DNA of 64,000 nucleotides, from contig OY756141.1 in assembly GCA_963576785.1 (NCBI GenBank), positions 1,116,001 through 1,180,000 on the forward strand. Reading direction: 5' to 3'. Made by a program: the position numbers and the translations under genes. The notes beneath the pieces are model-generated. The model worked only from the letters and a program-made list of their open reading frames with translations, was not told the DNA's origin and ran no database searches. This stretch comes from Chlorophyllum brunneum (Eukaryota; Basidiomycota; Agaricomycetes; Agaricales; Agaricaceae). Each line of letters starts with the position of its first letter. The stretch's first letter is position 1. Shown in pieces: positions 36,339 through 49,100 of this stretch.

Positions 36339-39300
36339 TTATTCCGCGAGATCCACGGCTGTCGCGACCGATATCTTCTTTTTCTTTTTGACCCCAGTGT
36401 TCTCAATTTGTTCATCTGTGCTGGGGCGTTTGTTGGGACGAGTGGACGTAGCTCGTGGTTGGGTTTCAACTGCCATATACATATCTTCCTGCGTCTGGGG
36501 TGTGACCACAACATCTGTGCCTGGTTCAGCGAACACATTGACCTTGTTTTCCTTGACCGGATGCATTGGGCGTGATTTGTATTTCGCGACCTGGAAACCC
36601 ATGGATCAGAAATTATCTATGAATTCAATCACACTGACCATTTGCCCAATTCCGAGGAGGCGGTTTTCAGTTTGAAGGGAAGGATCGAAATAGTCGCGAT
36701 ATTTAGGTGTGTTCAGTATGACCTTGCTGAACCGATATTGGTTTTTTTGCATGTTGTGGCGGCGCTGTTTTGTGTGTTTTATAGCACCTTTTTTCTTAGG
36801 CCGGGTATTGATTATTCCCAGTTTGTCAATGTCTTCCACATGTTCCTGAATAAACCCTATGTACAGGGGGTCAAAACCACACAACATGCGACTACCAGGA
36901 GATAGACCTTCGTCTTCGAGTCTTCTGAGCAACTGCCGAGACTGCGCAAATTCCGTTCCTACATTTGTGTAAACTTTCGAAGTGGGGCCTTTCCCATGGT
37001 TAGCGTAGCGCACCAAGTTGCTTCGCGAAGGTCACAGACGTCAGAACACCCATCCTTTCGGCGATCTTGATGGCGCGTCTTGTGCCAAATATCAGCAAGA
37101 GTCTCGTCTGTGCGGCTGTTCACCAGTGGCATACCTGAAGAGAGCCAAAGCTCTGTACTTAGACATCAAACAAGAGTAGACATCGGATTTAATCAGCTCC
37201 CATGAAACGTCGGCGCGTAGGCGGCAGTCGATGCAAACAAATCTGGCTGGTATACGCTTATCCTGGGTTGAGTGGTACCTTCGCCTTGTCAAGACAAGCC
37301 TCAAGAGGCACGCAGAGAATCTCACCCCATACACCTGAGTATCGAGTAGACTTGAGCACTGCATTACTCAAAACAAAGGAAAGGTGGTCACCAGATATGA
37401 AACCACCTGGCACATCCACCTTCGCAAAAGCAACATTCGTCTTCAATCTTGTTGATTCAATTCGTTCACTGGTCGTTTCTGAGGGAGAAGGGTAGGAACG
37501 TACCAACACGCTGCACTCGCATGCAAGTCCTCTGTCCTCGTCTGTCGAAGCTTGGGCGGTAGCAACTATCTGTTCGTTTGGTTTTTTTATATCTTTGCTG
37601 GGGCGGAGATTCTTTGATCTCGTGGAACGTGCCGATTGTATGACAGGTTCGGATATGTCATCCTCTGTACTGGGGTGATAACTGGTAGGAGAGGGAGAGT
37701 ATGTGCGTCCATACCCGTCAAAAAGTTTTCCTGCGGATCGATGGTATCGGTTAAGGACATCTTTGCCAGCAGGTGTGTTTCGTCTTCGTCGGGCTCTGGG
37801 CTGACAACACTGCTTTGATATTCATGGGGCGTCTAAATGACACATCAGTCGCAGGCTGATGGAAACATGGACGGATCAACTGACGTCGGGTGTAGGGGTA
37901 AATCCTGGACTGGGATCGCTGGGCGGTAATGGAGAGCCTGGTACGTCAAAAACGAAGGTCTGTGTTTCATCGTAATCGGTCGCTGCTGCTGTGCCCTGAT
38001 TGTTCTGCGAGGGGTGAATTAGCATGCCACGGCAGGCATCATACGGAAAGCATCACCAAGTCGCTCAGGTGCGCTGGTACAGACATCGGTGCGCCACTGT
38101 AGACGGCTTCTCCCATGGTTTTTGGTATTGCTATAGCTTCGATTACTCCCAACTCGTTTCTGACTCCGATAGGAAAGGGAACATGAGAGTCAGAAACTCT
38201 GAGGAAAGAGCCATCAAGTTGCTGAACGTAGTCGGGATCGTCTTCTCCTTCAGCATCCATATCTAGGCCAGCAACGTCAGCTTCAGTAGACCAGACGAGG
38301 TTTCTCATTTCAGCATCTTTTTCTTGTTGTTCAATCTGTTGAACACGGATTGCTGCCTCTTGCAAAGGGGTGAGGGTGTGAGATGCTAAGTGAGATTCAG
38401 TCGTGCCGCTGAAAGCTGCCTCTTGGTGTTCCACAGAAGGCAAATATGTGGCGATAGAAGTGATATTTAATTCAACACTACGCCTAGGTCAGAACAAGCA
38501 AAATAGAGTTAGTCCGATGCGCACGAATGGTGACCAGCATCGACCTTTCCGATGCTCCATTTGTCAGGGATTTCGTCCAAGTTGTGGGTCATCATGTACC
38601 AGCGATCCTTCTCCGCATCACCAGACTGAAAGTAAGGTGGTTCGTAATTCGATGGAGTAGCGTCAGTGTAGAATATCTTGAAAGTTGCATATCGACGCTC
38701 TAGCGATAGTCTAGTTAGAGCCATGCAATGGTAGTAGAAACCAGTCTACTTGGTAGGACGTCCATTTGGCTCATAGCGTGAATCAACGTTTTGAGTAAAG
38801 TCTAAGGGTGTTATTTGGGAGCGCTGATAAACGGGGCACACATGTTACCTTGACACTCTTCTTGACGTCGCGCAACGTCGGGGTTCGTCCCTTCTTTGCC
38901 GCCTCGGTGACGGGGTCTTCCTGATTTCCTACCTTAAGTCGTTGCAAATCTTCTCCGAGTGTCATTATAGGGACAGTGGAATCGCTTTCTGGAATTTTGT
39001 GATACTAAAAACTTTACTTAGTTATGGGCGGCTCATCGGTCATCAAATGCTGACTCGGAAGTTGAATGTATAGGCTTCCACGATGCTAAGGGCAACATCA
39101 ATGGGAGGACTGAGTGTGCATATATGCACTTACTTATTCGGATCTTTACTGTCCTATCGGTCATCATTAGCAGATAGATACCTGCCACAATGACGGCATG
39201 GAATGTACCAAATAGACTGCGAAAATGAAACTGCGAAGGTAATGTTTCCCGAGGGCATCAAAAATCCCATGTTCCTGAGCAAAGGTAAGCTCAAAGGCAG

Positions 39301-39772
39301 CTTTCAGAGTGCATACAAGCGCTCACTAGGTAATTGAGAATTCTATCGGCCTCTTCTGAGTAGCCGCGTGCCATTGTCTAAGAGCGATATGAGCGACTTT
39401 CGCTCTACAGGCCGTTCTGTTATACCATGATCTTGAATCCGCTAATTCGTTGACGAGAACTGTCGGTGCTGGACAAGTTGTTCGTTTGAGAACTGGGCGG
39501 TGTAGAATCTTCAGTCGTAGTGAAATGGCCTCGAGACGCAGTGTCAGTTTGAGCAAGCAATCCCAAGAGGTGCCTCAACTTTCTGAGAAGTTGTCATCAG
39601 GAAGTAGATTCCTACATGAGAGTGAGGAGTACAGAATGGGCGATTTGAACGGAATCCTCCACCTTAAAAAGGTTATGCAACCCAGCCCAGCTCGCAGCAA
39701 AGTCTGTATAACCGCGATGCTCTGTGCCTGCGATATAGTCTGTCGTTGACGAGTTTGCTGAAGTGACATCAT
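36339..39772 (-). CDS. HOP1: Hop1-like meiotic HORMA-domain protein with PHD and winged-helix region
   Basis: About 20 exons. HORMA domain: QTLLRAGLGCITFLR, LLPDDNFSE, TMARGYSEEADRILNYL, EHGIFDALGKHYLRSFIFAV, DSKDPNNIVEAYTFNFR, YHKIPESDSTVPIMTLGEDL, LLKTLIHAMSQMDVLP, RRYATFKIFYTDATPSNYEP. An acidic linker follows, then a zinc finger spread over exons (CEC, ECCFCEGGC, RWFHIWCMG, RFVCIDCRLRAD), and a winged-helix-like part (RRAIKIAERMGVLTSVTFAK, EFAQSRQLLRRLEDEGFI, HNMQKNQYRFSKVI). It ends in a basic tail. This matches Hop1, the meiotic chromosome-axis protein that promotes double-strand breaks and homologue bias; the PHD-wHTH part binds chromatin in budding yeast. One finger exon is 9 nt (37326-37334). 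Confidence 0.9.
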
Positions 39773-39936
39773 GATTGTAATAACACAACAGTATCGACAG
39801 TCGCTGGGGATACGTTGAAAGGTATTTGAAGTCACCTGACATGCCAAGCTGAAGGCATGAGATCTTGAGACACAGCTGCGAGCGAGAATAAAGTTGTGCA
39901 TGCGTTGTGTTATATAGAGACATCTCAGTATAATGT

Positions 39937-40493
39937 CTATTGGCCAGAGCCTACCAGTAAGGTGATTTTCGAATCGAATCCCTCACTTCGGATCGGCATC
40001 TCTGGGGTATGGAATGGGTTCTTCATCACAGCATCGGCATAAATTTCGTACACTTTTTGTAGCGTAACGTCTACTGTCGTTTCCGCGAGGGAAGTCAAGA
40101 GGACAAATTTCGTTCCTGACAGATTTGTACAGCGCTAACCACATTCAAAGTTGCCGGGAGAGCATACCAGTCAACGTCAGATGGATGGTGAGTTTGAAGG
40201 TTTCGCCCTCAATCACTTCGGCACCAGAGCTAGAACCAGTGGGAGATAACCTGCTCGTAATGGCATGGATACCATGCAGTGTGCCGGCAAGGACCAAATA
40301 TTCGTTTGAGGTTAACTGGGCTAATCCTTCTGAGTGTGGGGTGAGGCATATGCTAATTCAAAACATCCTAAGAAAGACCTGCGAAGCTGCGCTGATATAT
40401 AAGACCACCAGCTTTGTTGATTATCTTCAAAGACGATGAATATGATGGAGGAGACAGCGCTGTAGCACATACCCAAAGTCCATGAATTGCCAT
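39937..40493 (-). CDS. TRS23: TRAPP subunit TRAPPC4/Trs23 (sybindin-like)
   Basis: Four short exons, none long enough to stand out as an ORF. Exon 1 is 40493-40473 (MAIHGLW); the next encodes IINKAGGLIYQRSFA; then GLAQLTSNEYLVLAGTLHGI and HAITSRLSP...GAEVIEGETFKLTI; the last has TKFVLLTSLAETTVDVTLQK, VYEIYADAVMKNPFHTPEMP and IRSEGFDSKITLL, with a stop at 39939-39937. The IINKAGGLIYQ start and the VYEIYADxVxKNPF block identify TRAPPC4/Trs23, a longin-fold core subunit of the TRAPP GEF for Ypt1/Rab1 in ER-Golgi traffic. Divergent from the glutaminyl cyclase gene (115 bp) and upstream of HOP1 on the same strand. Confidence 0.88.
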
Positions 40494-40608
40494 TGAAAAC
40501 CTGCAGGGCGTCAGAAGGAGAGCTTGGGTTGTTTGTCTGGTTCTAGCGTGCCATGATTACCGAACGTTGCTCCGGCCCGGCCGGCGCATTCGCAGGTTGA
40601 CTCTGACA

Positions 40609-42045
40609 ATGCCTTCGTGGCATTTTCGATGGTGTCGAATATCCGCGTTCTGTGCGTTATGGTGTCTGGCGAGCACGCTCTTATCGCTGCAGGTCTCTAT
40701 ACTTGGAGAGCGCGACCTACCCCAATTGTCTCCCGACGAATTCTCCGTACTTGTGACAGGGGTTCCCGACCCAGTTGATAAATTGGATCCAGCTAGCCCA
40801 ACCTCACACCTCTCGAAAATTCTGATACCCAGAGTTCGTGAGTTGCCATACTGTCTCCCTAAGTTGCAGCAGGCTGAATTGCGCTTATAGCTGATACCGA
40901 AAACAGTACCTTGGTTCGGAACTATATCATGTCGACACTCAAGAAACTTGACTGGGATGTTGAGGAAGACGAATTCACTGCTGACACCCCAATTGGAAAG
41001 AAGCGTTTTGTCAATGTCATCGCAACAAAGGATCCTGCCGCGTCACGTCGAGTAATTCTCTCTGCCCATTACGACAGCAAATGGTTTCCAAGCTCCCCTG
41101 AAAACCAGGTTAGACGCGGTTGTCCCTAGAATCCGAATGTCCTGCTCAAACGTTTCTTAAAGTTCGTCGGTGCAACAGATTCTGCAGCACCGTGTGCCAT
41201 TATGTTGGACATTGCAGAAACCTTGAATCCAATGCTTGACGATCGTATAAAACGCTACGAAGAAGGGTTGCTCGATGACGACGACGACGACGACGACGAC
41301 ATTGCCGATATGACTTTGCAATTGGTATTCTTCGACGGGGAGGAAGCATTCCATGATTGGACGGATGCAGATTCTATTTATGGTGCAAGGTATGAATGCC
41401 CCAGCTGTGGACTGTAGACTGGTTATGAACTTCGGAAATAGGCACCTCGCGGAAAAATGGTCTACAACCTATCAGCAATACCATGCTAAACGACGCCTTA
41501 TAAGCTCGCAAGAAACTGAAATATCTTCCATAGAGCATCTCATTCTTCTTGACCTTCTCGGGGCGCCTCACCCGCTTATCAAATCCTACTATCCTGATAC
41601 CGCATGGTTGTTTGATGCTCTTGTTCGTATCGAGCAACGACTTGGGGATAGTGGTGCTTTCGAATACGGAGAGGAGAAATCTATGGCCCCAGGCCGATGG
41701 AAAAGCTGGTTCTTGCCACGTAAACAGTTCAACTTTGGGTTCGGCTACATTGGTGATGACCACATCCCCTTCTTGAAGAAAGGTGCTAGCGTGTTACATA
41801 TCATTTCCGATCCTTTTCCGCGCGTTTGGCATACACTCAAGGTAAAGCGTGTTGTTTGATTGTCCGTAGTCCTGTATTGACATGGAGCTGCTGAGTAGGA
41901 TGATGCCACCGCCCTTGACCTCCCTACAATGCGTCGCTGGTCCCTGCTCTTCCGAATTTTTTTCTCCGAGTATCTCCACCTTCGGCCAGAGGTGCTGGAG
42001 AAACGGGTAGAATCACATGATTCTACACAGAAATCAGTAGGTTGA
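40609..42045 (+). CDS. glutaminyl-peptide cyclotransferase (glutaminyl cyclase), M28 family
   Basis: Five exons: 40609-40837, 40891-41108, 41163-41389, 41442-41841 and 41899-42045; predicted 406 aa. The N-terminus has a hydrophobic signal or anchor (ISAFCALWCLASTLLSLQ). Then TLVRNYIMSTLKKLDWDVEE, RFVNVIATKDPAASRRVILS, the zinc ligand motif AHYDSK, FVGATDSAAPCAIMLDIAE with the conserved Asp, LVFFDGEEAF (catalytic and metal Glu), LILLDLLGAPHP, and DHIPFLKKGASVLHIISDPF with the third metal His. These are the zinc-binding residues of animal QC. It converts N-terminal Gln to pyroglutamate on secreted proteins. A run of nine Asp sits in a surface loop. The ATG at 40609 is the first in frame. Confidence 0.9.
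41277..41300 (+). repeat. (GAC)8 trinucleotide repeat in glutaminyl cyclase
   Basis: Eight GAC codons after a GAT encode nine Asp. A simple repeat of this kind is a likely length polymorphism between strains. Confidence 0.85.
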
Positions 42046-42309
42046 ACGTCTCGCCCTATTAATCAATGTTAAGTTCTGCTCGAGTCAGATTCCGGCATCG
42101 GAGCATAATCGGTATGACAAGAATATATCAGATCTGGTGAGCTTTAGCCTGGGTGTTTCAGCTCTGGGTTCTGAACTTTTTTCAGTAGAACTAGGTTTGA
42201 CAATCTACGCTGTATCTTATTCTTCCTAATGACAAGTAGAAGTCATCCTTGTCTCCGCCTCCTCTGTCCCTTTGTCTCATCTGCCCCAGTGAGAAGGTTC
42301 TTGTAGTGT

Positions 42310-43064
42310 TTAATCAATGTAGCTGCATCCGTAGCCAACTATGTTATTTGAGTTCAGCTCACGGATCTGACTTGAGGATACGGCTACCTTTTCCTCTTCC
42401 CTGCTCTTCTCGACTTGCAACCTTGCGGTCTTCGAGAATTCACGCCACGCAGTAGCACGCTCGGTTGTTGCCGTATTCACTGTAAGTTCAGGAATCGTGA
42501 AAGCCCCACGCAAGGTCCGTAAACGCACGTATTCTGCTTGTATCATCAATGACAGTGCTGCGTTGTTGGCCTAGTCTAGCCACAAATGCTCCAGATTTCC
42601 CGTACCACTCCTTATATGCGTCATTTTGATTTGAATGACGTTGTGTATAGTCCCTGAGGAGGCCACGGGTTTCGGCTTCGTGTAGTTTAGTCTCAAGCGT
42701 ATGCACCCTTGCTTGCTCCCTGGATAGGCAAGGGAGATCAGCAGCATCCCCAGTCGGCTTATTCATGAACCTGCAAGAGTTGGGTGCTAGTCATGATGAG
42801 GCCGTTCACTGAGCTCCTAGCATCTTCGTATAGCTTGTGCCTCTTGGTTTGAAACGCAGCAACTAGGCCATTCGTGAGTGCATGGTTTTGACAGTGAAGG
42901 CTGAACGTGAAGACCGGAAGAGGTACTATGGATTGGAATGCTAGAGGTCCGTTAGTTTCTGAGCTGCAGAGTAGGACCACAAACTGTGAATCTTCTAATG
43001 TAAATTCTTCTATTTGATCTCCCTCGGGATTTTTTCGCGACCTCTTTTGTTTCTTCGGTGGCAT
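42310..43064 (-). CDS. coiled-coil protein of unknown function
   Basis: Three exons in phase: 43064 to about 42770 (MPPKKQKRSRKN..., ending STQLLQ), one beginning QARVHTLETKLHEAETRGLL, and one beginning at LNTATTERATAWREFSKTAR and ending at 42310. Introns of 55 and about 53 nt. After a basic N-terminus (KKQKRSRK, possible nuclear signal), residues about 15-100 look globular (EEFTLEDSQFVVLLCSS) and the rest is helical coiled coil. It could be a kinetochore or DNA-repair scaffold, but no family motif is secure. The start is uncertain: a GTAAGT donor at about 43130 suggests an upstream exon. Divergent from STT4. Confidence 0.5.
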
Positions 43065-43197
43065 GTGAGGATTCCCGTTGCGGCGGTGGATATGGTTTAA
43101 TGGATACGGCAGCCAAAAATAACTTACATAATCCACTCGACATCACCCGCTTCTGCATCTTCTACTGACGTCGGGACCAACGATCAGAGCTATAGCC

Positions 43198-46100
43198 ATG
43201 GATTGGTGAGAGTCCCTCCGCAGAATAACTGCATAGTTCTGAGACCCACTTGCCTAGTCTTGAATTAAATATACACCAACAAATTCTCTCCGATCTTGCA
43301 GCGTGCAGCTCCAGTCAGCTTGTTGAAGAGCAGGGACCTACGGACAATCCTTTAGTTTCTAGAGTTATCACTCTCAACGAACCAGCAATTGATAAGTCGG
43401 ATACGTGGAGTAATACCGAGGACAGTGGCTTTGAAGGAACGTCACCAGCCAAGAAGCGGGTTTATATGGTATGTTCCTGCTTCGTCACCTCGTCGTTCGG
43501 ACCTTTCAGAAACCTATTACTAGACTGCTTCCCGTAGCCAATGCAATGTTGCATTCGGTTGCATGGTCAAGCACTCACCTTCGTCCTATATCGCGAAAAA
43601 TATAGATGCCCTTTTCCCGACACTTCTTGAGGTCCTGCATGACATTCCCCACATCGACTTCGACCTATCTCTCTCGTGGAGAGGTAATTATCTCGACATC
43701 TTTATTTGTTTCCATTGCTGACCTTAAGCTTCAGATTGGGCCTTGCCTGATCAGCTCGTCTACTCTACGGTTTCGGCTCTCCTCCAGGTCTGTAATGAGC
43801 TGACACAATACCGCGAAGGGGTGGTAGATGCTATATGTTCTTATCTCTCTCGCACCGTTGAGGCGATCCATCTGGATAATCGTGAGCGGCATCTCCTTTG
43901 TTCTCAAGACCTGTTTCAAACCGACCGCTACAGCCTTTGCTATTCTTGTTCAGACTATGCCTGCGTTGCACGGTTTCTATCGCGCCGTCAGCTCTACTCC
44001 ATACAAGTGGAGCATCGACCAATGGAGGCGCATCTCTCAAGAGTTGAAAAAGCTTTGTTCTAGTGGCGTTGTTGAAAGGTTGAACCATTTGTTGGGTGAT
44101 ATTCTCCAAAAAGAGTACGTGGATGCAAAGACTCTGCACTTCATCCAGACCCTCGTATCACGTTACATCTCAGAAGGACGGCCACTGAGTGGATACTTCA
44201 TTGTTTGCTGCGTCATTGAGACGGAGTGGACTATTCTTGCACAAGCCCTGGCTCCCCCTGTACTGACCACAGTCACCAACGTGGAAGCTGCCGCCGCCAA
44301 CAAAGCATGGCTTGCACTCACCCGGAACGAAATAATCGACATCAGTAACTTTAGCGACGAAATCAGAGCCTCACTGAAATCGGTGACAGCCTATGCCATG
44401 CAGTGTTTCACGGATTTGTTCGTCCAGGTCCAGGACATGGATAGTGAACCGTCGGTTGATACCTATGCATGGGAGACAATGTCTGAGAGCCTTGTAGGTC
44501 ATCCTCTAATATACTCATTTGGCCTTTGGTCATTTGGTTCTTGCCACAGAAATTAGCATCCGTTTGTTGTGTGGCATTGGGAGAGCTCGATGACAAATTA
44601 TTCTCTCGGATCACCCTTCTATTGAGCAACGAGTCACCGATCTCGGATAATCTGGTTCAGGAGGCCGCACTCAAGTCAACTGCTATCCTCGTCAGAAGGT
44701 GAGTTAAGTTGAACTCATCCCAAGAAGAGCAAGCGTTGATTTGTACCAGCTTCCCTGAGATTGCTGCAATCATGACCTCACAACTAAGGCGATTCGTGAC
44801 ATCCCCACTTCCTCTCTTTGAGTTTGAGTTCGCTTCAGAAGGCCGCGCCCCCCCGTTGGCTGCCGCTGCGAAATGTTTGGCCTTATGCATCAAGGTCAGT
44901 TCATCTGACATCCTGAGAACCCCGTTTTGACTTCTTTGTAGCTCGCTCCTGGAGACGATCTAATCATGTCAAATATGTATTCCCTTCTTAACTTTATTGC
45001 TGCGACCAGTAAAGATACACACGACCCGTCCTTCCAGGACGCTGATGCATTTGATCCTAGCACCCTCAACTCGCTAGAGACAGGTTTACGTGGGCTTTCT
45101 GAGGATGAGAAGCGGCTGACGGGCATTAGTACAATCTCAGTCGTCACTCGACTGGCGCTAGAATTTCAGATCGAAGAGGTCCGTAAGCACTAACGGATAT
45201 TCGGGGTATGGTTAACATTATCATCTAGGTCACTAAGCTTACCATCTCAATGCTCCTTCAACGCTTGCGTTCTGCCGAACCTACAGTTGAGGCTGCTATT
45301 GCATATAACTTGGTTGACCTCGCCCTCGCTGCACCTCAAGCCTCGTTCATTGACATCATACGTTCTTTTTCTGCGATAAATCGCTCAGCTAATCCTGACG
45401 ATCCAAGATTTTCCAATAATATGGTATGTCTAAAAACACTCGTTTCGTTAAGGCTCCATACTCATGGCTTATAGGTGCTTGCTGCTCAGACAAGACTTGC
45501 GCAAGATCTAAGCCGACGTCCTGAGCTCTACGAGACCTATATCATGGAGCTGTTGACTCTATTCCTCGACAAGGGGGTGGCAATCCAGAATCTGAGGATA
45601 GCTAATTCCCTAGTGAAGGTAATTCATTGACGATGACCCCTCCTTGCGACATTAACGTGTGTTGAAGATCGATGACATGATTGATCAGCTGGCCTCCCTT
45701 TTACTCCCTATTGACGCCCTTCTCGGTCACCAAGACCTGAAACTCTGGGAGAACGCTTCGCCAGAGATTGCCTCACTCTTCCGAAACTTATGGTTCTTGT
45801 GCGTTCTGTTTAATTTCACCGCAACGGACGACGAAGGCACTGCAATGGATTGGTTACGACCCGCATTGACCCGCATCGCTATGAAAACACCTCCTATGGT
45901 CATTGAGGAGTCCCATGACGCCTTTGCTAGTGACATTGAATACAACACCGTCATCCGGCAGGAGTTTGCAGATTCTGTAAGTCCCAGTAGTTCCCCCCAG
46001 AGCCCCCTCATTTACGTAGTGTCAGATTATTGTCAAACAACGCGTCCGTCTGACGAAATATCTGGCACTGAGATCAAGTGAACTCCGCACTCTCTCGACT

Positions 46101-49100
46101 GGCCAGGTTATCTTCCTTCTGGCTATGCACGATATCGAGGTCATGAGGGCACTGGAAGGCTTGCCCTCATCCCTGGTCACATACTTCATCAACGATAGTC
46201 TCAACAAGTATGGCGTTCTTAGTACTTGTATGGAGGGTATCGCCGAACAAGTAAGTAGGAATTAGTTTCACGTATATCTTTCTCTCACGTCTCTGCCAGG
46301 TGATAAGGGGTTGCCAGGCAGCCTTGACCATCAAGGCTTCTCAACAAGCCCTCCCGAAAAGACTTTCGAGCGAGCTCCGAAAATTAGTAATTAGCAGCAC
46401 ACATCGGATCGCAAAAGCTCGAGAAATTGCTTCAAAGTATCTGAACCGGCTCTTGATGTCCTTCCCATCCCTGATGTGCGACCCTCATCTGGTATATGCC
46501 ATCCTCGAGATTTTAACCCTACTCCAACGTGCAACGGACAATGAGTACCTTGATGAAGTATGTAATGTCCATCAGCTTCTTGCATCGCGAAGGACTCAGA
46601 TGAATTACAGTACGAACCAACCTGGGAGTATCATTCAGATCGAGCCAACGTCACCCTACAACTCACAGATAACTATCAAATCCGCAATGAAATTCTCACC
46701 AACCTATCCCGGAATGCCAAATCCTGGTTTGAATTGGCCTTGGGACGAGCACCATTGGAGCTACAATCCACCCTACAGGTTGGTACTGCAAAATCCTTTT
46801 GATATGATAGCAACATCAACTCTCCGTCAGAAATACCTCGCTGTCAACCAATCTGTAACAGGCGCAGATTCTGCTGAGCTCGGAGCTTCCATTGCTGAGC
46901 AATTTGGGAAGGACGTTGGACCTGTGCATCGTCACTTATGTGAGTCCAATGCTTCCTCTGAGTACGAGTAACCAACGTGCGGCAGTTTCGTTGAAATCCC
47001 TCTCTCGTTGGAACATGGACCAGGCGAAAATTTTGACAAGCCAAATCGCCATTAGGAGCTATTACTCGGGTGAAGCAGCTGGATTCCGGTTCGCAGGGAA
47101 GGAGTGTGTGTATCTACCGTTAGACCTATCTTCATACTCTCTTCTCATTGGCATTCTAGATTGCAAAACGGTGCAAGGTAACCCACCACACGATACACCG
47201 AAGACTGAACTCTGTGCGCTTCGAGAGAAGCTGCAGTCAACGATGGAGGATATCAGGTCCAAGCATTCGAGCCTCACCGTACAAGAACTGCGGCGCCTCT
47301 TGTACAGATGTGCCGCGGTACTGGTTTCCCTGGATTATGTGAGTCATTATCACCGTGAAATCAGAAAGGTCGCTCAAAAGGTCAGTGTGACTACGATTTA
47401 TTGCATTATTTGGTCGCTCTGCCCTTCGCGGTTGCCACGCCGTCGGCTCTGGTCGTTGCGATCGAGATTTGGAGCTGGCTGATCGCCGAAAAGTCAGCCT
47501 TTGAGGTCGCTCTCATGAGCGAAATAGTTTCGTCCTGGTCAGGCACTATTCAACATGAAAGAGGGATTTTCTCCAGGCACATGAAGTAAGTCCATACCTA
47601 CGGGTCACCATTATACGTTCTCAACAACAGCAGCTACCACGATCCGTTTGATTCGCCAACATCATATGCTCCAACCGACAAAGAGTCTATTGAAAAAGAG
47701 CTATTAGCTGCTCGCCGGATGCTTACCCCTCACGTTCTAGTCTTGCACCTCTTATACAGTCGTCTCCAGGCCGCCAGATATTACCAACCGAATATCATGT
47801 TTCTCATCCAACAACTGGTGGTGCGTACTGCCCGGAATCATAAACGCATCAGGTATTCCACTTAGGTTAGATTGCTATGATGAAGTTTATTAATTGTTGT
47901 GACAGCACCCATGCTTTGGCTCGAGAACCCCGATTCTCTTTCCTACTGTTTGGTTTCGAGGCGCTCAAGAGTTCTCATCTTGATGCGTATTGCGAGAATG
48001 TCATGAGGGAGTCACTCTATCGACTTGCCTTCTCTTGGTACGGTATCAGGCCTCAGTATGTAAATCCACAACGCAGACAAGGGTCGTTTCTCACGTTGAG
48101 TTAGATGGACATACGGTTCAGATAGGGTGCAGCTCTCCGCCGACATCAAAGTCCTGTCAGAGTTTTTGTCCTATTTGCAGATAGATGTTGTTCGTGGACT
48201 CCCATCAATATCAAGCTTGTCTCCTCTGCAATATGTATCACGTACAGCCTGTAAGTGACTGGCCCTGACTGCATGCCGCCGATTAATATGTCTCTCAGAC
48301 TACAGCACACGTTTAAGGGACGTGAATATGCCCTTGCGTCTGCTAACAGAATCCGAACTATTCCGATTATCGGTTTGGAACAATCCGACGAACGATGGTA
48401 AACGTTCCACCGACTTCGTTGGGGCAACCGAACGTGGACTAATTGATACAACATGGTTGAGTGTCACTCGCACAACTTGGAGCATCGACCCCGCTATTGC
48501 TATATTTCTGACTGAACGTTTCAAGTCTCCGCTCGTACGAAATGAAGTTGGACGGCTCGTGCGCTCAACTCCGAAGGAGGTGTCCACCGTTCCTGAGGCC
48601 ATATTCTTCTTGTTAGGCGACCGTTTCGATCCGTCAGTTCGACGGGACCTCAAGGTTGATTTTTTGTCCTGCTTTGGATTTAATGCACTGATAAAGAGTT
48701 TTCAGCACCTCCTTCTATGGGCTCCGGTCCCTCCGATCATTGCCAATACATTCTTTGAACGGCGATATAATAATCAACCCCAAATTCTCCAATACGCACA
48801 TCGGGTTTTGGAAGAGCATCCTGTGGATTTAACTTTCTTCTTCATTCCTCAAGTCGTACAAGCACTTCGTTACGATACGCTGGGTATGTATGCTCAATTG
48901 GTTGGGTGATGAGGCTAACGGAATCCCAGGTTACGTCTCCCAGTTCATTTCCGAGACAGCGAAAATTTCGCAGCTTTTCTGCCATCAAATCATTTGGAAC
49001 ATGAAAGCAAATTGTTACAAAGATGATGCTACAGAAATAGTAAAGTACCTTTCCCATAAGTCTGCAATGTTTACTCAATGCGACTCTCAGGAGGATCCGA

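Noticed and set aside
40125..40439. 104-codon plus-strand ORF
   Set aside because: Antisense to TRAPPC4/Trs23 exons, which match the family closely.
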